Assembly: GCA_002633005.1 (NCBI GenBank)
Contig: NMRA01000129.1
Coordinates: 751,108 to 815,107 of the forward strand
Direction: 5' to 3'
Length of the DNA stretch: 64,000 nt
DNA from: Phoronis australis
Taxonomy: Eukaryota; Phoronida; Phoronidae
Shown: piece after piece, positions 24,701 through 36,288 of the stretch
How the letters are laid out: each line of letters starts with the position of its first letter
How positions within the stretch are numbered: the stretch's first letter is position 1
Notes under the pieces: generated by a model
The model's input: the letters and a program-made list of their open reading frames with translations, nothing else
What the model was told of the DNA's origin: nothing
Database searches by the model: none
Made by a program: the position numbers and the translations under genes

Positions 24701-27700
24701 ACCATTGCATTAACTAATCAATAAAGCTGCTAAAATCTCTTTATCTATTACACAATATCAAGAATGAAGGAATATTATCGGTTTCGGCGTCGAAAATGCA
24801 TTTTTGGTATTTTTGTTAGACGGGATAGGCTTTTTGAAGTTATTACCTTTGACACGTACTATAAAATAACAACATTCGTAGTTTTTTAGACATTTTATTA
24901 GAAAAGCATGGTCACGTGATCGCATTAATGACTGATTGGTGTAAAGTTCAAAATCAAAGTCTACGGTGTTAAATTTTATAGTTTAAGCAAAGACTTGTCG
25001 ATAAGGTACCCCCACCTTTACGATTTATAAATGATTAAAGAGCAAGTATACGAACACTTCATAAAACCAAAAAAGTTTAAGGTTGAAACTCAGTTGTTTT
25101 ACTCGTGTATTTCCGTAGCCCACTCAGTTTGACAATTTGATTGGTTGCTGTGATGTATAGTACCAGGTTTATAGTTTGGGGGTCCGTGATATTTTTTATC
25201 CATGAGCCCCAAGCGGACAGTACGTGTTATTGCAATCAGTTGGAAAGCAACTATCTGGCCGTCAAATTCAAAAGTGGCAATTTCAAAAAAATGAAAAAAT
25301 GGTAGGCTTAATGTTTATTACTGATTCGCATCGGGAATGGTCGGCCACTCTGGCTGCTTGACGCAGACTGTCTCTACCCCCAATAAATCGGGACCTGCCG
25401 CAAAAACATATCGTAACAGACTTGGTAGATGAATTCACCGTGAGAAGCAACAAACTGAGTTTCACGGAATATCATATACATATAACACAGACAATACCAA
25501 ATGAATTTTGAATTTAATGCTGAGCTAGTCCCTGGTCCTTTATTTGTTTTACTAATTAATTTACGAAGCTACGTTGGTGACAATAGCTTTTGAACCCACT
25601 AAAATTAAAAATGGTCCGACACAACTGGGGCTGGACATTTTGAGTTTTGGACTGCGTGTGAAGGCCACGGGTGACATTTGCTTGATTTTTTAGTCTGTTC
25701 TGATTGAAAAATATAAGGTGTTGATTCTGTGACCCATTTTTGCTCAGCTGTGACTTTTCTAAGCCTTTGCTACAGAATGCGGTCCTGCTTTCAAAATTAC
25801 GATAAGCGCAGAACATTGGAATATCCGGGTAGTTTCTTACCTTAATTAACATATTCATGTTCTAAACAGGCAAGTTTTGAGGTTATGCAGGACCTTAATG
25901 ACAAGTCTGTGTATTACACCAAATATCTGAGTCAGTAAAAGTATATAATTTCACAAGAACTGACTTTTCATCACGTGGCAAAGTCTTTTAAATAAAATTT
26001 AACATACAACAAAGAAACATTCACAGCAAAACATCGGTAACAATAACACGACAAAATTTCACTTGATACAAATGTTCAAGATGCACTTAGAAAAAAAGGC
26101 CATTGCAGTTTTTTAAATTATCATTTCATTTTCATTTTGCGCAACGTTTGAGATTTTTTAGAAAAAACATAAAGGTCCTATTTTTGTTATAACCTTTCAT
26201 GCAAAAGCGAAACAATTAAAAAGCAATTGCTGTCAACGTTTTATGGAATAGTGTATGTTCCGAAGTTTGCCAAATTTGGGTATTTTCCACGGTCCCACAT
26301 AACCTTAGGTGCTGCAGTAGAAGTGTTCCTATAAAATACGCAGCATGTGGTCGCCGAGGATGTCATGTTGAACGGAAGGGCACCTATGAGAATGATTGTA
26401 GTTGCGTGTATTCACCGACACGGGACTTTGCATCATTTATTTGCCTGTCTTTTGAAATTCTCAAGACTATAATATTATTTTGAACCATTCGAAGTCAAAT
26501 ATTTTCTTACAAGGTTGAAAAATAAACATTTGACCGAGGGGACAAGAAGACAATTGATCTCGACATAAAATTTCAAAAAGAGCTTATAACAGACGGTTGG
26601 GTTTATTGTAAGTGGGTTCACTTTATGCATATTAATGGCAGGCCTACTGCATTTATTTTTGTGAAGTTGATACAAGCAAAATGTAATTTGTCTATTCACA
26701 ACAAACCATAAAATCTGATCAAATATGCATCGTGACGTTTGAACCTACTGAAATTCTATTTCTGTTGTAGTCGCTGGATGCGCAGTTGATACGAATGTGT
26801 GACCATCTGGTAGAAAACAATGATATCAAAACAAGGTCTAAATTACATGGTCACTTGTTCCGTGTTAATTATACAGATATAAACGAATGTACAATGTCAG
26901 TGTTATTGATATAATATGTCATTTGTTCTATTGTCGGTCGTATGAATTGAGTTGATCAGAGATTAATCACTTAATAAATTCATCCAAGAGCATTGTTATC
27001 AATACATTTTAGATAAGAGTGATATAAATAAGGGGGAAAAACAACGTGGAAATAAACAAAAAAAATATAATCCTAGCAGTTTCAGTTCTTTAATGGGACT
27101 GTCTACCAGGTCCAAAGATATTTTATAGCTTCCGAATCTAGCATCTTATTTTAATGAAAAGTGTCGTGCATTTAACAAATTCTGTATAACATCTTATTTT
27201 AGCAAATGTTGCTGGAAACGTATTTCAAAATACAATTGGTAATAGATCTACCGGGTACTTCACATTCAAACGGTACCTTATTTTGCAACAAGCTTAAGCT
27301 TGTGGACTTTTTTTACAAATAATTGCACTCGGTTTGGTTGTAGCAGACGTGCGCAGGTCTCTCATGTGACCCCATTGATTGATCACCTTGAACCAAGTTT
27401 ATTCAAGATGGTATGTCTCATTAAAGCCGTGAATATTTAAATTTGTAGCAAGCGCCACCTAATGACTTCCTGGAAAACTGCGTGTACAAGTATAATCAGG
27501 AAAAGAAACAATTTGTAAACAAATTTCGGTTTCAAAGAAAACACTACAACTGATTGATACACTTAACAACAAGTGTGAACATATAAAAAACTCTGGTAAT
27601 TCCAAATATTATGCAATCGTTATTTGATAAGTGAAATAAACAAATAATAAAATCTGTGTCTTGTTTTATTAGGGTAACGATGAAATTTTACCATACTCAT

Positions 27701-30700
27701 TTACATAAAAATAGTTTCGCAAAACGAGACTTTCACGAGATTGTAATGGCAACTGGTTCTCGGATGGTTTCCGGCACACAGTAGGACCTGGGGTTGTTTG
27801 TAAATTAGTACTTCATTTGCATATTCACAATTTAATTAGACTATGCATCTTTAGTGTATAGTTAAAACCGAGCTAAAGGTCCAGATTCCTGACTCAAGGG
27901 GCTAGCAGAGTGCCCTAGTGGGATTCGACTGACCCAGTAAAGGAAGCGGACACCTACTCCACTAGTTCGTACTTCCTCCTCTTGTTGGAATAACATTTAG
28001 GAAACACTGATGCGCAAGGAGTCTCGAAAACGGCCTCAACTAGTGGTAACTGACTAACAATCATGGCGGTCAGTGTCCCCTTCATGGCATTTGGCTAAAG
28101 GTACATCTTTCAACCTGTCCCTACTAGTCCTTTTCATCAAGATGGATAAGGCGCAAAGAATTCGCTAATCTTTGTATTTTATTAATGCATTTTGAGACTC
28201 ACTTTCCATTTTGTGTTTTTGTATGATGGTTGCTTTGTCGTCAGTATTCTCACCAAAATGCCATGTTGCGGTGGACCAGTGCCGAGTTTTAATTCGGGTG
28301 TACAAGTGACGTCTTCCGCCCTACTGTTACATGTAACCCAGTTAACTAGGGTGTCACTGCATGTCGACAAATGTCCTCCAACTGAATGCATTTGAAAAGG
28401 GGGGCAGCGCTGTAGAAGAAATCCTTCAAATTCGTTATAGTGCAACTTACTCCCAAGTTCGATCTTTCATAGCACAGGTGGCGTTGCTACCAAATTGAGT
28501 GCGAGGTAGGACGACGGGCTTGAATGTTAGAATGAGTTGGGTTTGACAGGACTTTTACTTTTATACACATGTATAAAATTGTTACGTTTAACGTTCATTG
28601 TCTTTTTAAGTAACGTTTTAAAATAAAGTGGGATAAAAGAATTAAAGACATTGTTTTTGTACATCGAGGTTTCTAATTCTATGTAGCAGGGACAGTCAAT
28701 TCACCATCATGAAACTATTATACTTTGTATTTTGCGAACTGCCTGGAAACAAGAAAGTTCCAGTTTCACGTAGACTACAAAGAGCTGACATAATCATGAC
28801 TAAATGTTGGCATATGTGTCGTTCATACTGGAGCTCACAGTTCGTTTTCTTGTAACAGAAAAAAATCAACCCCAGCACACCATTAACACTGCCACTTTAT
28901 GATGGTAAATTTTATTATCATTAACGGGTTTTCTGTAAATACAATATTCCATGTCTAAATATCTCGCCTTCTCTCTCATATATTGGGAGATAATTGAGTC
29001 AATATGATGTTAATGTCTGCGCGGTAGGAACCTGGCAGTTGGCATCTGACATACAATACATTGCATCTAATGAAAATATCAACCTTCACGAAGATAGACT
29101 TCACTGGGAGCGGACCTGAGTAAATTGGGAGGATACGGACTAACACCTTTACGACTCGTGAATTGGCTAGAGAAAAGCAAGACTGGAAGTGAAACCTAAA
29201 GGCCAACCATGCAAATTCACAAACTTTGATTCATAATCGTTTTATGCTCTACACACGATTTTGAATAGGTGGAAGGGAAAGTTGTCTAATAGCGGCAATG
29301 CACATGCTTAAATCTCTTGTAGCTCCCGAGAATAATTGCATCGTGAAGAAATTGTGGATTTTGTTCAGAATTCTTAATGTTTTTAAAATTGAGGACGGTT
29401 GTTGGTTTTCACCTCACTTATGTAGTACTTTACGAGATGCGCATGTCAGACGTAAAACGAATATTAACTCTAGTCCCAACAGCCCCAGTACACAGTATTA
29501 ATACGCAGTCATGAATTTTCGCGGACAAATTACTTCTAACTACTTGCTGCTTCAATTAAATAAAAGCAGGGTTCAACATTTATATTTTATCGGTATTTCT
29601 TCACCATACAGAACGTGCTATACTATAAAACAATATGCAGCAAATAAAATATCTTTCAACTTGAATAAAAATTGTCATGAACATGTGTTTTGATTGCTTT
29701 CGTGTATTTTGAATCGTGTCATCACAAGTGCATGTCGGTGTAATCCAGTTGTCTCTCCGTTGACAGGACTCAGTCTCACATGTGCAAGTCGTAAGTCAAG
29801 TGTCAGTCTTTATTGGGGCCACGTGTTCCCACTTGAGACTGCGCGCAGCGAACATGAAGGCATATTATAAACGAATTAAATTTTATAAGTTGATCTTAAC
29901 TTGTAACGAATTGTATAATGCTTTAACAAAGTAAAATTTGAACCGGGAATTGACTGATAATTTGGAAAATAGTCATTTAAACAAAACAAAACACATCTTT
30001 CATGCAAGAGACGTTTTGACATTATCGGTTCTTGTGTTTTAAACTGTCGACATACGTGATGGGCTTCAAGGAGGCGACACATTTGAAAAGAGCCAACGAA
30101 AAGTAAGTAACACCTCGTTTTTATTGCTTATTTTTTAAGAAAAATAGTAACATCATCATCCGTGTAATAATGGATAGTTCAACTAAGTACGAGTATAAAT
30201 AAGTGACAGCGAATCTAAGATTTGTCGGAAACAGACTGTTTATTAGCCAACGACTTTTCGTTTTGTATTTCAGGCCTACAATTTACACCCAAAACGTACA
30301 CTAGTCTACATAAGGGTAGAACCTCACCTACCTGAATGGTCCATGGGAGGTCCTTGTAAAGATCCCATGTTACCAACGTTTGGTGTTACATTCGACAGGC
30401 CTTGCATATTGGGCAAAGTCGAGTAGGGCTGAACCGACGGAGCGTTGTTATAGTGCGGGGCGAACCCGCCTACCGATCGCCAGGTATTGATATTGTGCGG
30501 CGGGGGCGCCTCCATGGCGAAATGATTTGGCGGAGTCCGCGGGTTGTAACCCGTTGGTGGGGGAAGCATTGCCTCGCCGTGAGTCGGGCTGAGTCGGTGC
30601 TGGGACAATTGACTGGAGTGAAGTCCTAGAAGGTCTTGTATCGCAAATGGTGTCCTTTGGGTGAAGGACGAGGAATATGCTCCAGGTCGACACGAAGGCA

Positions 30701-30755
30701 CGACGAGACCGTTAGGCGTTGACACCAAGCCGTGCGCGTGATGCGAGAGATTCAT
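12435..30755 (-). CDS. Vsx: Vsx/Chx10 paired-like homeodomain transcription factor, complete, 5 coding exons
   Basis: Nuclear DNA-binding regulator; in other animals this family specifies retinal progenitors, bipolar cells and some interneurons. The coding sequence is the minus-strand join of 30755-30332, 21071-20993, 18860-18737, 13127-12947 and 12703-12435. It totals 1077 nt, 358 residues plus TAA, and every junction keeps phase; vertebrate Vsx2 is about the same length. Domains in order: octapeptide-like FAIQDLLGL (37-45), acidic/Ser linker, homeodomain (164-223), CVC domain (about 224-277) and OAR-like [14 protein letters not shown] in the tail. Homeodomain positions 48-53 read WFQNRR, so position 50 is Gln. 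The CVC domain ([20 protein letters not shown], then APWLL and MHKKS) separates Vsx from other paired-like classes. The ATG is the first in frame, with in-frame TGAs just upstream. One introns splits the homeodomain between residues 46 and 47, a classic paired-like position. Vsx1 versus Vsx2 cannot be decided. Confidence 0.96.
12947..13127 (-). CDS. Vsx: Vsx coding exon 4 (recognition helix and CVC domain)
   Basis: Begins [12 protein letters not shown], which is recognition helix 3 with Gln50, Asn51 and Arg53. It then runs into the CVC domain with [20 protein letters not shown] and APWLL. Acceptor tatattttag; donor CTGA|gtaaga at 12946-12945. It ends one base into codon 270. The CVC domain contributes to DNA binding and repression in Vsx2 and is found only in the Vsx/ceh-10 class. 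Confidence 0.97.
13128..18736 (-). other. Vsx: Vsx intron 3
   Basis: 5.6 kb separating homeodomain residues 46 and 47. Contents recognised: a long hairpin at 13488-13588, a short GC hairpin GAGCCGG/CCGGCTC near 16730-16748 and a C-rich run near 18424-18446. The rest is AT-rich with scattered TAATTA-like sites. No exon-like ORF. Confidence 0.85.
13488..13588. repeat. Hairpin with 13-bp perfect stem
   Basis: TTTTGAGTCTACG (13515-13527) pairs with CGTAGACTCAAAA (13564-13576) around a 36-nt loop. ATTTACGC (13488-13495) pairs with GCGTAAAT (13581-13588) outside it. It is in a Vsx intron. It may be a small palindromic element or a structured RNA. Confidence 0.6.
18737..18860 (-). CDS. Vsx: Vsx coding exon 3 (homeodomain helices 1-2)
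   Basis: Encodes homeodomain residues 6-46, from [15 protein letters not shown] through [11 protein letters not shown] to LPEDRIQ. The acceptor is ttcacttctag. The donor is CAG|gttttg, which is weak at +3 to +5; the join is nevertheless certain, because exon 4 resumes in phase with VWFQNRR. The intron between homeodomain residues 46 and 47 is a known conserved position in paired-like genes. Confidence 0.97.
18861..20992 (-). other. Vsx: Vsx intron 2
   Basis: 2.1 kb, inside the codon for homeodomain Arg5. It holds a GA-rich run (19525-19548, agagagagaggg type) and a transposon-end remnant at 19058-19080. No other feature was seen. Confidence 0.85.
19058..19080. mobile_element. Degraded TIR end, same family as 33856
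   Basis: TGACATCCTAGATCCGC is identical over 17 bases to the reverse complement of 33856-33877. It then diverges (ttctga instead of cactg). Only this end is recognisable. Confidence 0.4.
20993..21071 (-). CDS. Vsx: Vsx coding exon 2 (acidic linker and homeodomain start)
   Basis: A 79-bp exon too short to show as a long ORF. The acceptor is ttttccag at its 5' side and the donor CACAG|gtaact. It reads [12 protein letters not shown], then [10 protein letters not shown], and ends inside the codon for homeodomain Arg5. The acidic/Ser stretch followed by a Lys/Arg cluster matches the region just before the homeodomain in Vsx2. The basic cluster probably doubles as a nuclear localisation signal. 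Confidence 0.93.
21926..22015. repeat. Nested inverted repeat, possible cruciform or structured RNA
   Basis: ACAAGGAATAAA (21926-21937) pairs with TTTATTCCTTGT (22004-22015). Inside it ATATG pairs with CATAT and GGTTTA-ACGGC-TAAACC forms the apex (21963-21979). A large unpaired internal loop separates outer and inner stems, so it is not a standard microRNA shape. Confidence 0.5.
22264..22592. repeat. Dispersed repeat A, copy 2
   Basis: Partner of 4948-5275, same orientation. The minus strand at 22590-22500 reads [20 protein letters not shown], vaguely like the Trp/Leu-Pro-Glu end of some LINE polymerases, but stops interrupt it. The family is therefore unassigned; an old retroelement 3' part is one possibility. 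Confidence 0.65.
22862..23055. repeat. Dispersed repeat B, copy 1, with 38-bp tandem duplication
   Basis: Shares taccattttgtaac, aagtttcactcaca, cacctaattccggata and an acagcttc block with 32183-32345, in the same order and orientation. At 22980-23055 a 38-bp unit (gggcgcatgagcctaaatat and the following gcgcacatgcgtg) occurs twice in perfect tandem. Confidence 0.75.
25880..26305. repeat. Dispersed repeat C, copy 1
   Basis: Aligns in the same orientation with 41105-41571. Shared blocks: ggttatgcaggacctta, caacaaagaaa, gatacaaatgttca, tttgcgcaacgtttgag, tatgttccgaa and ggtcccacat. Diverged copies, no coding frame. The element class is unknown. Confidence 0.65.
30332..30755 (-). CDS. Vsx: Vsx coding exon 1 (octapeptide and Pro-rich N-terminus)
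   Basis: Encodes residues 1-141 plus the first base of codon 142. It begins [10 protein letters not shown], carries the octapeptide-like FAIQDLLGL at 37-45 (a Groucho-binding type motif in related homeoproteins), and continues as a Pro/Asn/His-rich low-complexity stretch. The donor is TCAG|gtaggt at 30331-30330. The exon is clearly more GC- and CpG-rich than the flanking intron. An in-frame TGA lies just 5' of the ATG. A 5' UTR exon may exist further upstream but cannot be seen. Confidence 0.93.
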
Positions 30756-31989
30756 AGCTCATCAAAATTGAATAATTCCGTAAAATCAAAAGGAAACACG
30801 CCAAAACTTCACGAGCGTTCAGTACGCTTTCCTCTCCAAACGCAGAAATAAAAAGATATCTGATCCGGAGTAACTGCACACACTTCCACGGCCAATTCTA
30901 CTACAAAATCTAGTCAAATATGCCACTTTCAGACGATCATTTCTGTAACCAGTGCTGATCGGTTTTTATCAGATACCTGAGCCAAGAGACCTCCTTCTAA
31001 TCACAACATAATCAGTGCGCATCCGTATTGGCTTGACGCTACATCTGTGTATAGTCCGCTTAATTAGCTTTTGTTTCATCAACGAATAACCAGAGAAAAC
31101 CGTGTTCTATCTATTAAATCTGCTGTCAATCATTCGAGTCAGACTGCCAGGGTAAACCTGCGAGGAATGCATAGCAGACAGAACATTGCCTGAACAGGGA
31201 CCAGAGACGTAACGGCTTTTTTGGTCCATGAAGTTGATAGGGCCTATGTTTGCTATATTCCAAAACTGATCAAAACAATTAATTTTTTAATTCAAAATCA
31301 AGACATCATTTCTCGACTCTAGCACAAGAAAATATTACTTCAAGAAGCTCCCAGTACATTTTACCAACAGAGATTAATTACATGCAATTATATTTTAATT
31401 ATAGAGTCGAAAAACCTGCCTTCTATTAGAAAAAATCATCTACACCACATGCTGTTATGCTACTGGTCTCAAATTGTATCTTAATCAAACTGAAGGTGAT
31501 TTCAGGACTTCGAAAGAACCGGCAATTCGTTATTGGTTGAGATCAGGCTCTAAAAGTCACGGCGTGTCATTTTCTGCGGCGAGCACTCTCTGGTGGATGA
31601 ATAACGAACTATCAGTTCTCTGCAAACTCAGAAATCGCTTCTCATCTAAGCCAGTAAGGATCAACTGGCTTCCAGTTGTATAGCTGCAAGTGGTACAACA
31701 CAAAAGTTCGATTTTTGGACGGAACGACAACTTTATATTAACCTATGATTTAAATGAGCTAATTTGTGAACAGCTTGGAGGCGTTGTCTGGTCACAAAGA
31801 TAGAATCGTTAAATAATGATTCTAGACACTAGGTGGATAGCCAATTTACGCCAACGGAATGTCCACATTTTTACAACCATATATACCTGTGTTTTGTCCA
31901 AGTACCTGCGTGTCTGCACGAAAGAATCCTTACTTTTCTCAAGGGTTTCGCATATAAACGCGTGACTGCCTACGCTTCACTTCGAGTAG

Positions 31990-32083
31990 GCGCCTGTCAG
32001 ATGGCTATCCTTTGAATATGTGCGCCTGTCAGATAGCTATCCTTGTATATGTGCACCCGTCAGATGGCTATCCTTTGCATATG
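31990..32083. repeat. Tandem array, 3 units of about 31-32 bp
   Basis: gcgcctgtcagatggctatc recurs at 31990, 32022 (one change) and 32053 (gcacccgtcag). It lies 100 bp left of dispersed repeat B copy 2, as the 38-bp duplication lies at the edge of copy 1. Confidence 0.88.
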
Positions 32084-32182
32084 AGCAATGTCTTAATTCA
32101 TGATAATGGTCGTTATTCGTGCGTTTTTGTCTCTTTCTTTACTTTCCATTTAAAAATTAGCGTTAATTCAAATCACCTCATC

Positions 32183-32345
32183 TACCATTTTGTAACTGAA
32201 AAGTTAAGTTTCACTCACAAAATGTTACAGAAATTTGCTTTTTGGTTTGATTAAAGTGTCTCGCAAATAGGCGCGTGCGCCTAATTCCGGATATGGCCAC
32301 AGCTTCACTTATGGACCAAAATATGCGCATCTATCAAATGATTTA
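32183..32345. repeat. Dispersed repeat B, copy 2
   Basis: Partner of 22862-23055, same block order: taccattttgtaac, aagtttcactcaca, gcctaattccggatat, acagcttc, aaaatatgcgca. Moderately diverged. Confidence 0.72.
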
Positions 32346-32902
32346 CGACTAAAAAGTAACAACCATTTCGTTATTTTTAGTTATACAGTGGTTTTGTTTA
32401 CTTATCACTTCAGTTATGACAATCCCGCGTCTTAACATTGTAGTTTAATTGCCAGTTTCTCTTCAAACAACTATGTACCCTCCGCCGAAATGAGATTGTA
32501 AACAACGAAGTTCAGATCGGTACTATTCACTGGTTAATACTCGCGAGAGCAAATTGGTCTTTAAAAGCAAATTAGTACCTAAGTAAAAGATTAAACAAAT
32601 CCCACCTCAATCCGGGATCACAGCGAGAATGACTGGGCTAAATACTCGGCTAATTGCATGAGCCAAATGTTGTTCCTGTAAATATCCCCATGTTTTTGTA
32701 TTGCCACCCAAACGACGCGTATAAGTTTTGTAGATAGTTCACACTAATTCCGACGTAGATCGTTTAAGAATTCGTTAATCAAATTGTTGTAATGAGCTAT
32801 CACAAAAATCAAAACATAAATCTATTTTGATTTTTAATAATCAACGAAAATGCACATTAAAATAAGAGTGTGATTGATTTCCACATACTTAGCACTGAGT
32901 TT

Positions 32903-33031
32903 GGAGCTGGCGTAAGATGTGATCTAATTGGAGCTGGCGTAAGATGTGATCAAATTGTATTTGGAGCTGGCGTAAGATGTGATCAAATTGTATGCGGAGC
33001 TGGCGTAAGATGTGATCAAATTGTATTTGGA
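32903..33031. repeat. 33-bp tandem array, 4 units
   Basis: ggagctggcgtaagatgtga begins at 32903, 32930, 32963 and 32996. The full unit is 33 bp and the first copy is shortened to 27. The core is unchanged across copies, so the array is young or constrained. It sits about 2.2 kb upstream of the Vsx start codon. Confidence 0.95.
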
Positions 33032-33855
33032 ACTAGTGCCTGAGGTAAAGTAGGACCTATGTTTGACCGAAAGGCCACATAGTCATCAACTAATACACCT
33101 GTGTGAAAGCTTACCTAAGCGGATTCTTGTACGACTAATTACTCAAGTACTTAATTACTCGCATCTTTAATATAAGACCACTAAACTTACAATGTTTGGA
33201 TTTCTGACATTTTCACCGTTATTCGCCAAAGCTTCATTCTGGTGGACTGTTTCAATTAATTTATATTAGCAGTACTCGTTGACTACAAGGATAAACCATC
33301 AAAATTTTCTTGCGCGCTTAATAAGACCAGGGATCCGGTATAGCAAATCTCTGGAAAGATTGTGCGCTTTAGCCGGCTGGTCTAAAAACTTGGAACGTCA
33401 AATTGAGATGGACACCGTTAGTTTGAAACTGTTTAGTACACTAAAATACCGCTAGGTATGGTAAAATCGTGAAAGCAGAAGCAGTTACTCGCTCCGTTTC
33501 GGAACTTGACTCGTTTTTTTCTAATAAACACAAATCAAAATCACACAACACTTGCCACTTAAATACAAAGTGCGTAGCTGTATAAGTGGAGGTGAACTGG
33601 GATCTTCATCCTCAACCTCATTTGAAGACAAATGTGGACGTCACGTGGTTTTACAGCTTCATGCAGATTTTCGGTTGACACTACACTTGCTGGCTGCATG
33701 CACTGTATGCCTTTCGCCGGTGAAAGTGTCGCCCGTGACACTCGTAATTAGGATCGTGCTCTGAAGCACTTGTACGTTCGCAATATTCTACTTGTATTTT
33801 TCGCTCGTAGTTTTACATTCGTAATTTTACGCTCTTATTTTTGCTTATGTTATCA

Positions 33856-34905
33856 CAGTGGCGGATCTAGGATGTCACAAGGGGGGGCTAACATTTTGTC
33901 TGTAAACATTTGCGCAAAGCACGATTGTAGATGCGCATAGCACCCAATGGGGGAGGTCGGGAGGGGCAAACCCATCGACAACCTCCTAAGGTGTTCCTGT
34001 ATGCGCAAAAGGTATTTATAACAACGTGACTTTAATGTTTTAGTCGGTGCGAGGCATAATTCGCAGAAAAGCTTTCGGAGTATGGAGCGCCTATAGGAGC
34101 TGCATCGCCTCTGGTCGGGCCAACAGAGGCGATGGTCATTGCCTAGGATAGAGCGCGCGTGCTTAACCCGGCCCTGCACCACCACGATTTAACTCCTAAT
34201 TAGTTACTAAGAGACCTACTTATTTATGGTCCACAGCGTTTGCGCGCGAAACTTTCTTCTTTTTGTAATGTTTATTACACTTTTTTATATTTTGTGCAAT
34301 CAGTTCGTAACAAATTTGTTGTATTTAAAATAGTCTTCAATTGCCCAAAAGACCAAATCCGTTATTTTGTGTTGGCATTAATGACGCGATTGCTTCGGAA
34401 ATCGTCTTAAGGTTTGACAAAGAGAGAATTATGAGTTTTTGAATGATTCACAAAGGCTTCGATTAAAATTCACATCTTACCAGCAGCCTCTATTTTTTCA
34501 TCGTCACTCAGATTCCATTTTCTTTAAAAAATGAAGTAATTTTCTTTATTGCACCATAGACTATAGTCTATGATTGCACACTGAAGCAGACGACGGAAAC
34601 GGAGTCGTAGTGCGCAGCGCCACTGCCGGTCGCCTGGGATANCCCCCAAACACACTAAAACTGCACACATTTCAATCTTGTTTCCGCCGTATAATGTTAA
34701 TTACTGGGGTTAATTAATAAACTCAACACAGTGTGTGACTGGGCAACGCGTTTTCAAAATATTGTGAATAAATCAGTGAAGTGTGAGACCCCTGAGGTCC
34801 TTGTCAAGTCCTCACGACAATTCTACGTTATGCCTACGCTCTTGCTTTTATTTTTTGCGGCAGCCAAGGGGGGGTCGTCCCCCCTCCCCCTTAAATCCGC
34901 CTATG
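33856..34905. mobile_element. 1050-bp TIR DNA element, hAT-like ends
   Basis: Begins CAGTGGCGGATCTAGG and ends TTAAATCCGCCTATG, which are imperfect inverted repeats. Each end is directly flanked by TATCA (33851-33855 and 34906-34910). G-runs follow the left end and C-runs precede the right end. No transposase frame is seen, so non-autonomous. CAGTGGCGGAT ends are common in hAT-related elements, but the 5-bp flank does not match the usual 8-bp hAT duplication. An N at 34642 marks an unresolved base. Confidence 0.68.
34555..34572. repeat. Perfect 18-bp palindrome
   Basis: CATAGACTATAGTCTATG reads the same on both strands and lies inside the 33856-34905 element. It may be the tip of an old inverted repeat. 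Confidence 0.9.
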
Positions 34906-36180
34906 TATCATACGAAGTGTTCAAAGGGTAAAATCTCAGGTGCAACATATATAAATGCAAAAGAATGATAAACATCAACGACTTGACCGATATTTTTAAC
35001 TTGCTACCCTAGGCATCCCACGGATTTGAAATTGGTCCGTTTTAGTAAATACTGGGGTGGCAAAATGTGCATCTACCAGGTTGTCTGGTAACTTATATTT
35101 TTATAATATTTGTTAAAATTGCCATGTCAGTGTCCAAGAAGGCCACTCAGAATATACGAGTCCCTTTGGTGTCACTTCGTAAAACGGACCTTGGCAAGTT
35201 CAGAAGCTTCAACATGTACGTTAGATCCAGAGCGAGTTTAATAACAATTTATCATAGGACGGAAACGGACGAAAAGCTTCCAGTCATGAAAGTGTAGACC
35301 TCCGTGTCTGGAGATGTAGATGAAGAGAGGTATTGACGTGTAATGTAAATTTCCGGACACTTCAAGAATTGGCAGTAACATGTGAGAAACGTTGAGGACC
35401 TGTTCAAAACGTATCTCATTCGGTAAACTTCAGTCAGAATAAAAGTGCCTAATGTAAAACTCAAAAATCCCAGTTAATTTATTCGTCACATATAATTACA
35501 CCAATTAAAGATACACTTCGCTCTGTCAAGCAAGCTTAGAAACGAAAATCTAATTACCGCCAATCACGCGAATGAAATCGGTCTCATAATAATCCTGGTT
35601 GTGATCATAGGGCTTCTACGTTACCAACAAGAACATCGAGACTATCAGGGTTTATTGGGATTCGCCAACCCTAAGATTGCGAACTCGAAAATGGCGCTGT
35701 TAACGCCTCCGAACTGAAAATGCTTGATTGGGAGAAAAAATATGGCAATGTCGACATGTATCGAAGCCACTTGCAAGAACACAAGTCTTTGGGTACTTTA
35801 GTACTAATGGCTTGGACAGCTGGTTGTCTTGGAAACGAAACTTGCTTGAATCCCACGGAATAGTTGATAGTCATCTCAGTCTGCTTGTTTTTATAAATAT
35901 GTCTGAAAATAGACATCGATTTTTCCAATATCTGTTACGTATAAGCGTAACCTCAGACGACTAGACTCTGGCTGGCCAAGTGCGGAGAGAGGGTTTTAAT
36001 TTATACGAGCTCAGATCGTTAATGAACTTAACTCACATTTTTAATCGCTATAATAAGAGGCGATAATAGTCAATTCCTTTAAAAGAAATTGACTGTCACA
36101 TCTATATAAAATGTTCACCAAATTCTAATGTGAACAACAAAATAATTAACAAACCCAACACCAAAGCCCTTTTCACTCGC

Positions 36181-36224
36181 CGCTAAGCAGACACCGCAGA
36201 GGCGCTAAGCAGACACCGCAGAGG
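36181..36224. repeat. 22-bp perfect tandem duplication
   Basis: cgctaagcagacaccgcaga followed by gg occurs twice head to tail (36181-36202 and 36203-36224), with a degenerate third start (cgctgagca). Confidence 0.93.
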
Positions 36225-36288
36225 CGCTGAGCATGCCTTTGGAAATACTAAAGCGGCATCTATTGACAAAATGTCAAGCGATTGAAGA

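Larger units (their letters stand above)
21072..30331 (-). other. Vsx: Vsx intron 1
   Basis: 9.3 kb, the longest intron seen here and a likely place for enhancers. Recognised contents: a nested inverted repeat (21926-22015), dispersed repeat A copy 2, dispersed repeat B copy 1 with a 38-bp tandem duplication, and dispersed repeat C copy 1. Many TAATTA/ATTAG-type homeodomain core sites occur, but AT-rich DNA gives these by chance. No exon-like ORF was found. Confidence 0.8.
30756..33855. other. Upstream flank of Vsx (presumed promoter and regulatory DNA)
   Basis: The Vsx 5' UTR and promoter should lie at its left edge. No convincing TATA box or initiator could be fixed. Contains the 31990 tandem array, repeat B copy 2 and the 33-bp array. 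No gene recognised. Confidence 0.5.

Noticed and set aside
28182..28445. Overlapping ORFs on both strands rich in Cys and Pro
   Set aside because: Both frames are open by chance in a less AT-rich patch; no splice or family support.
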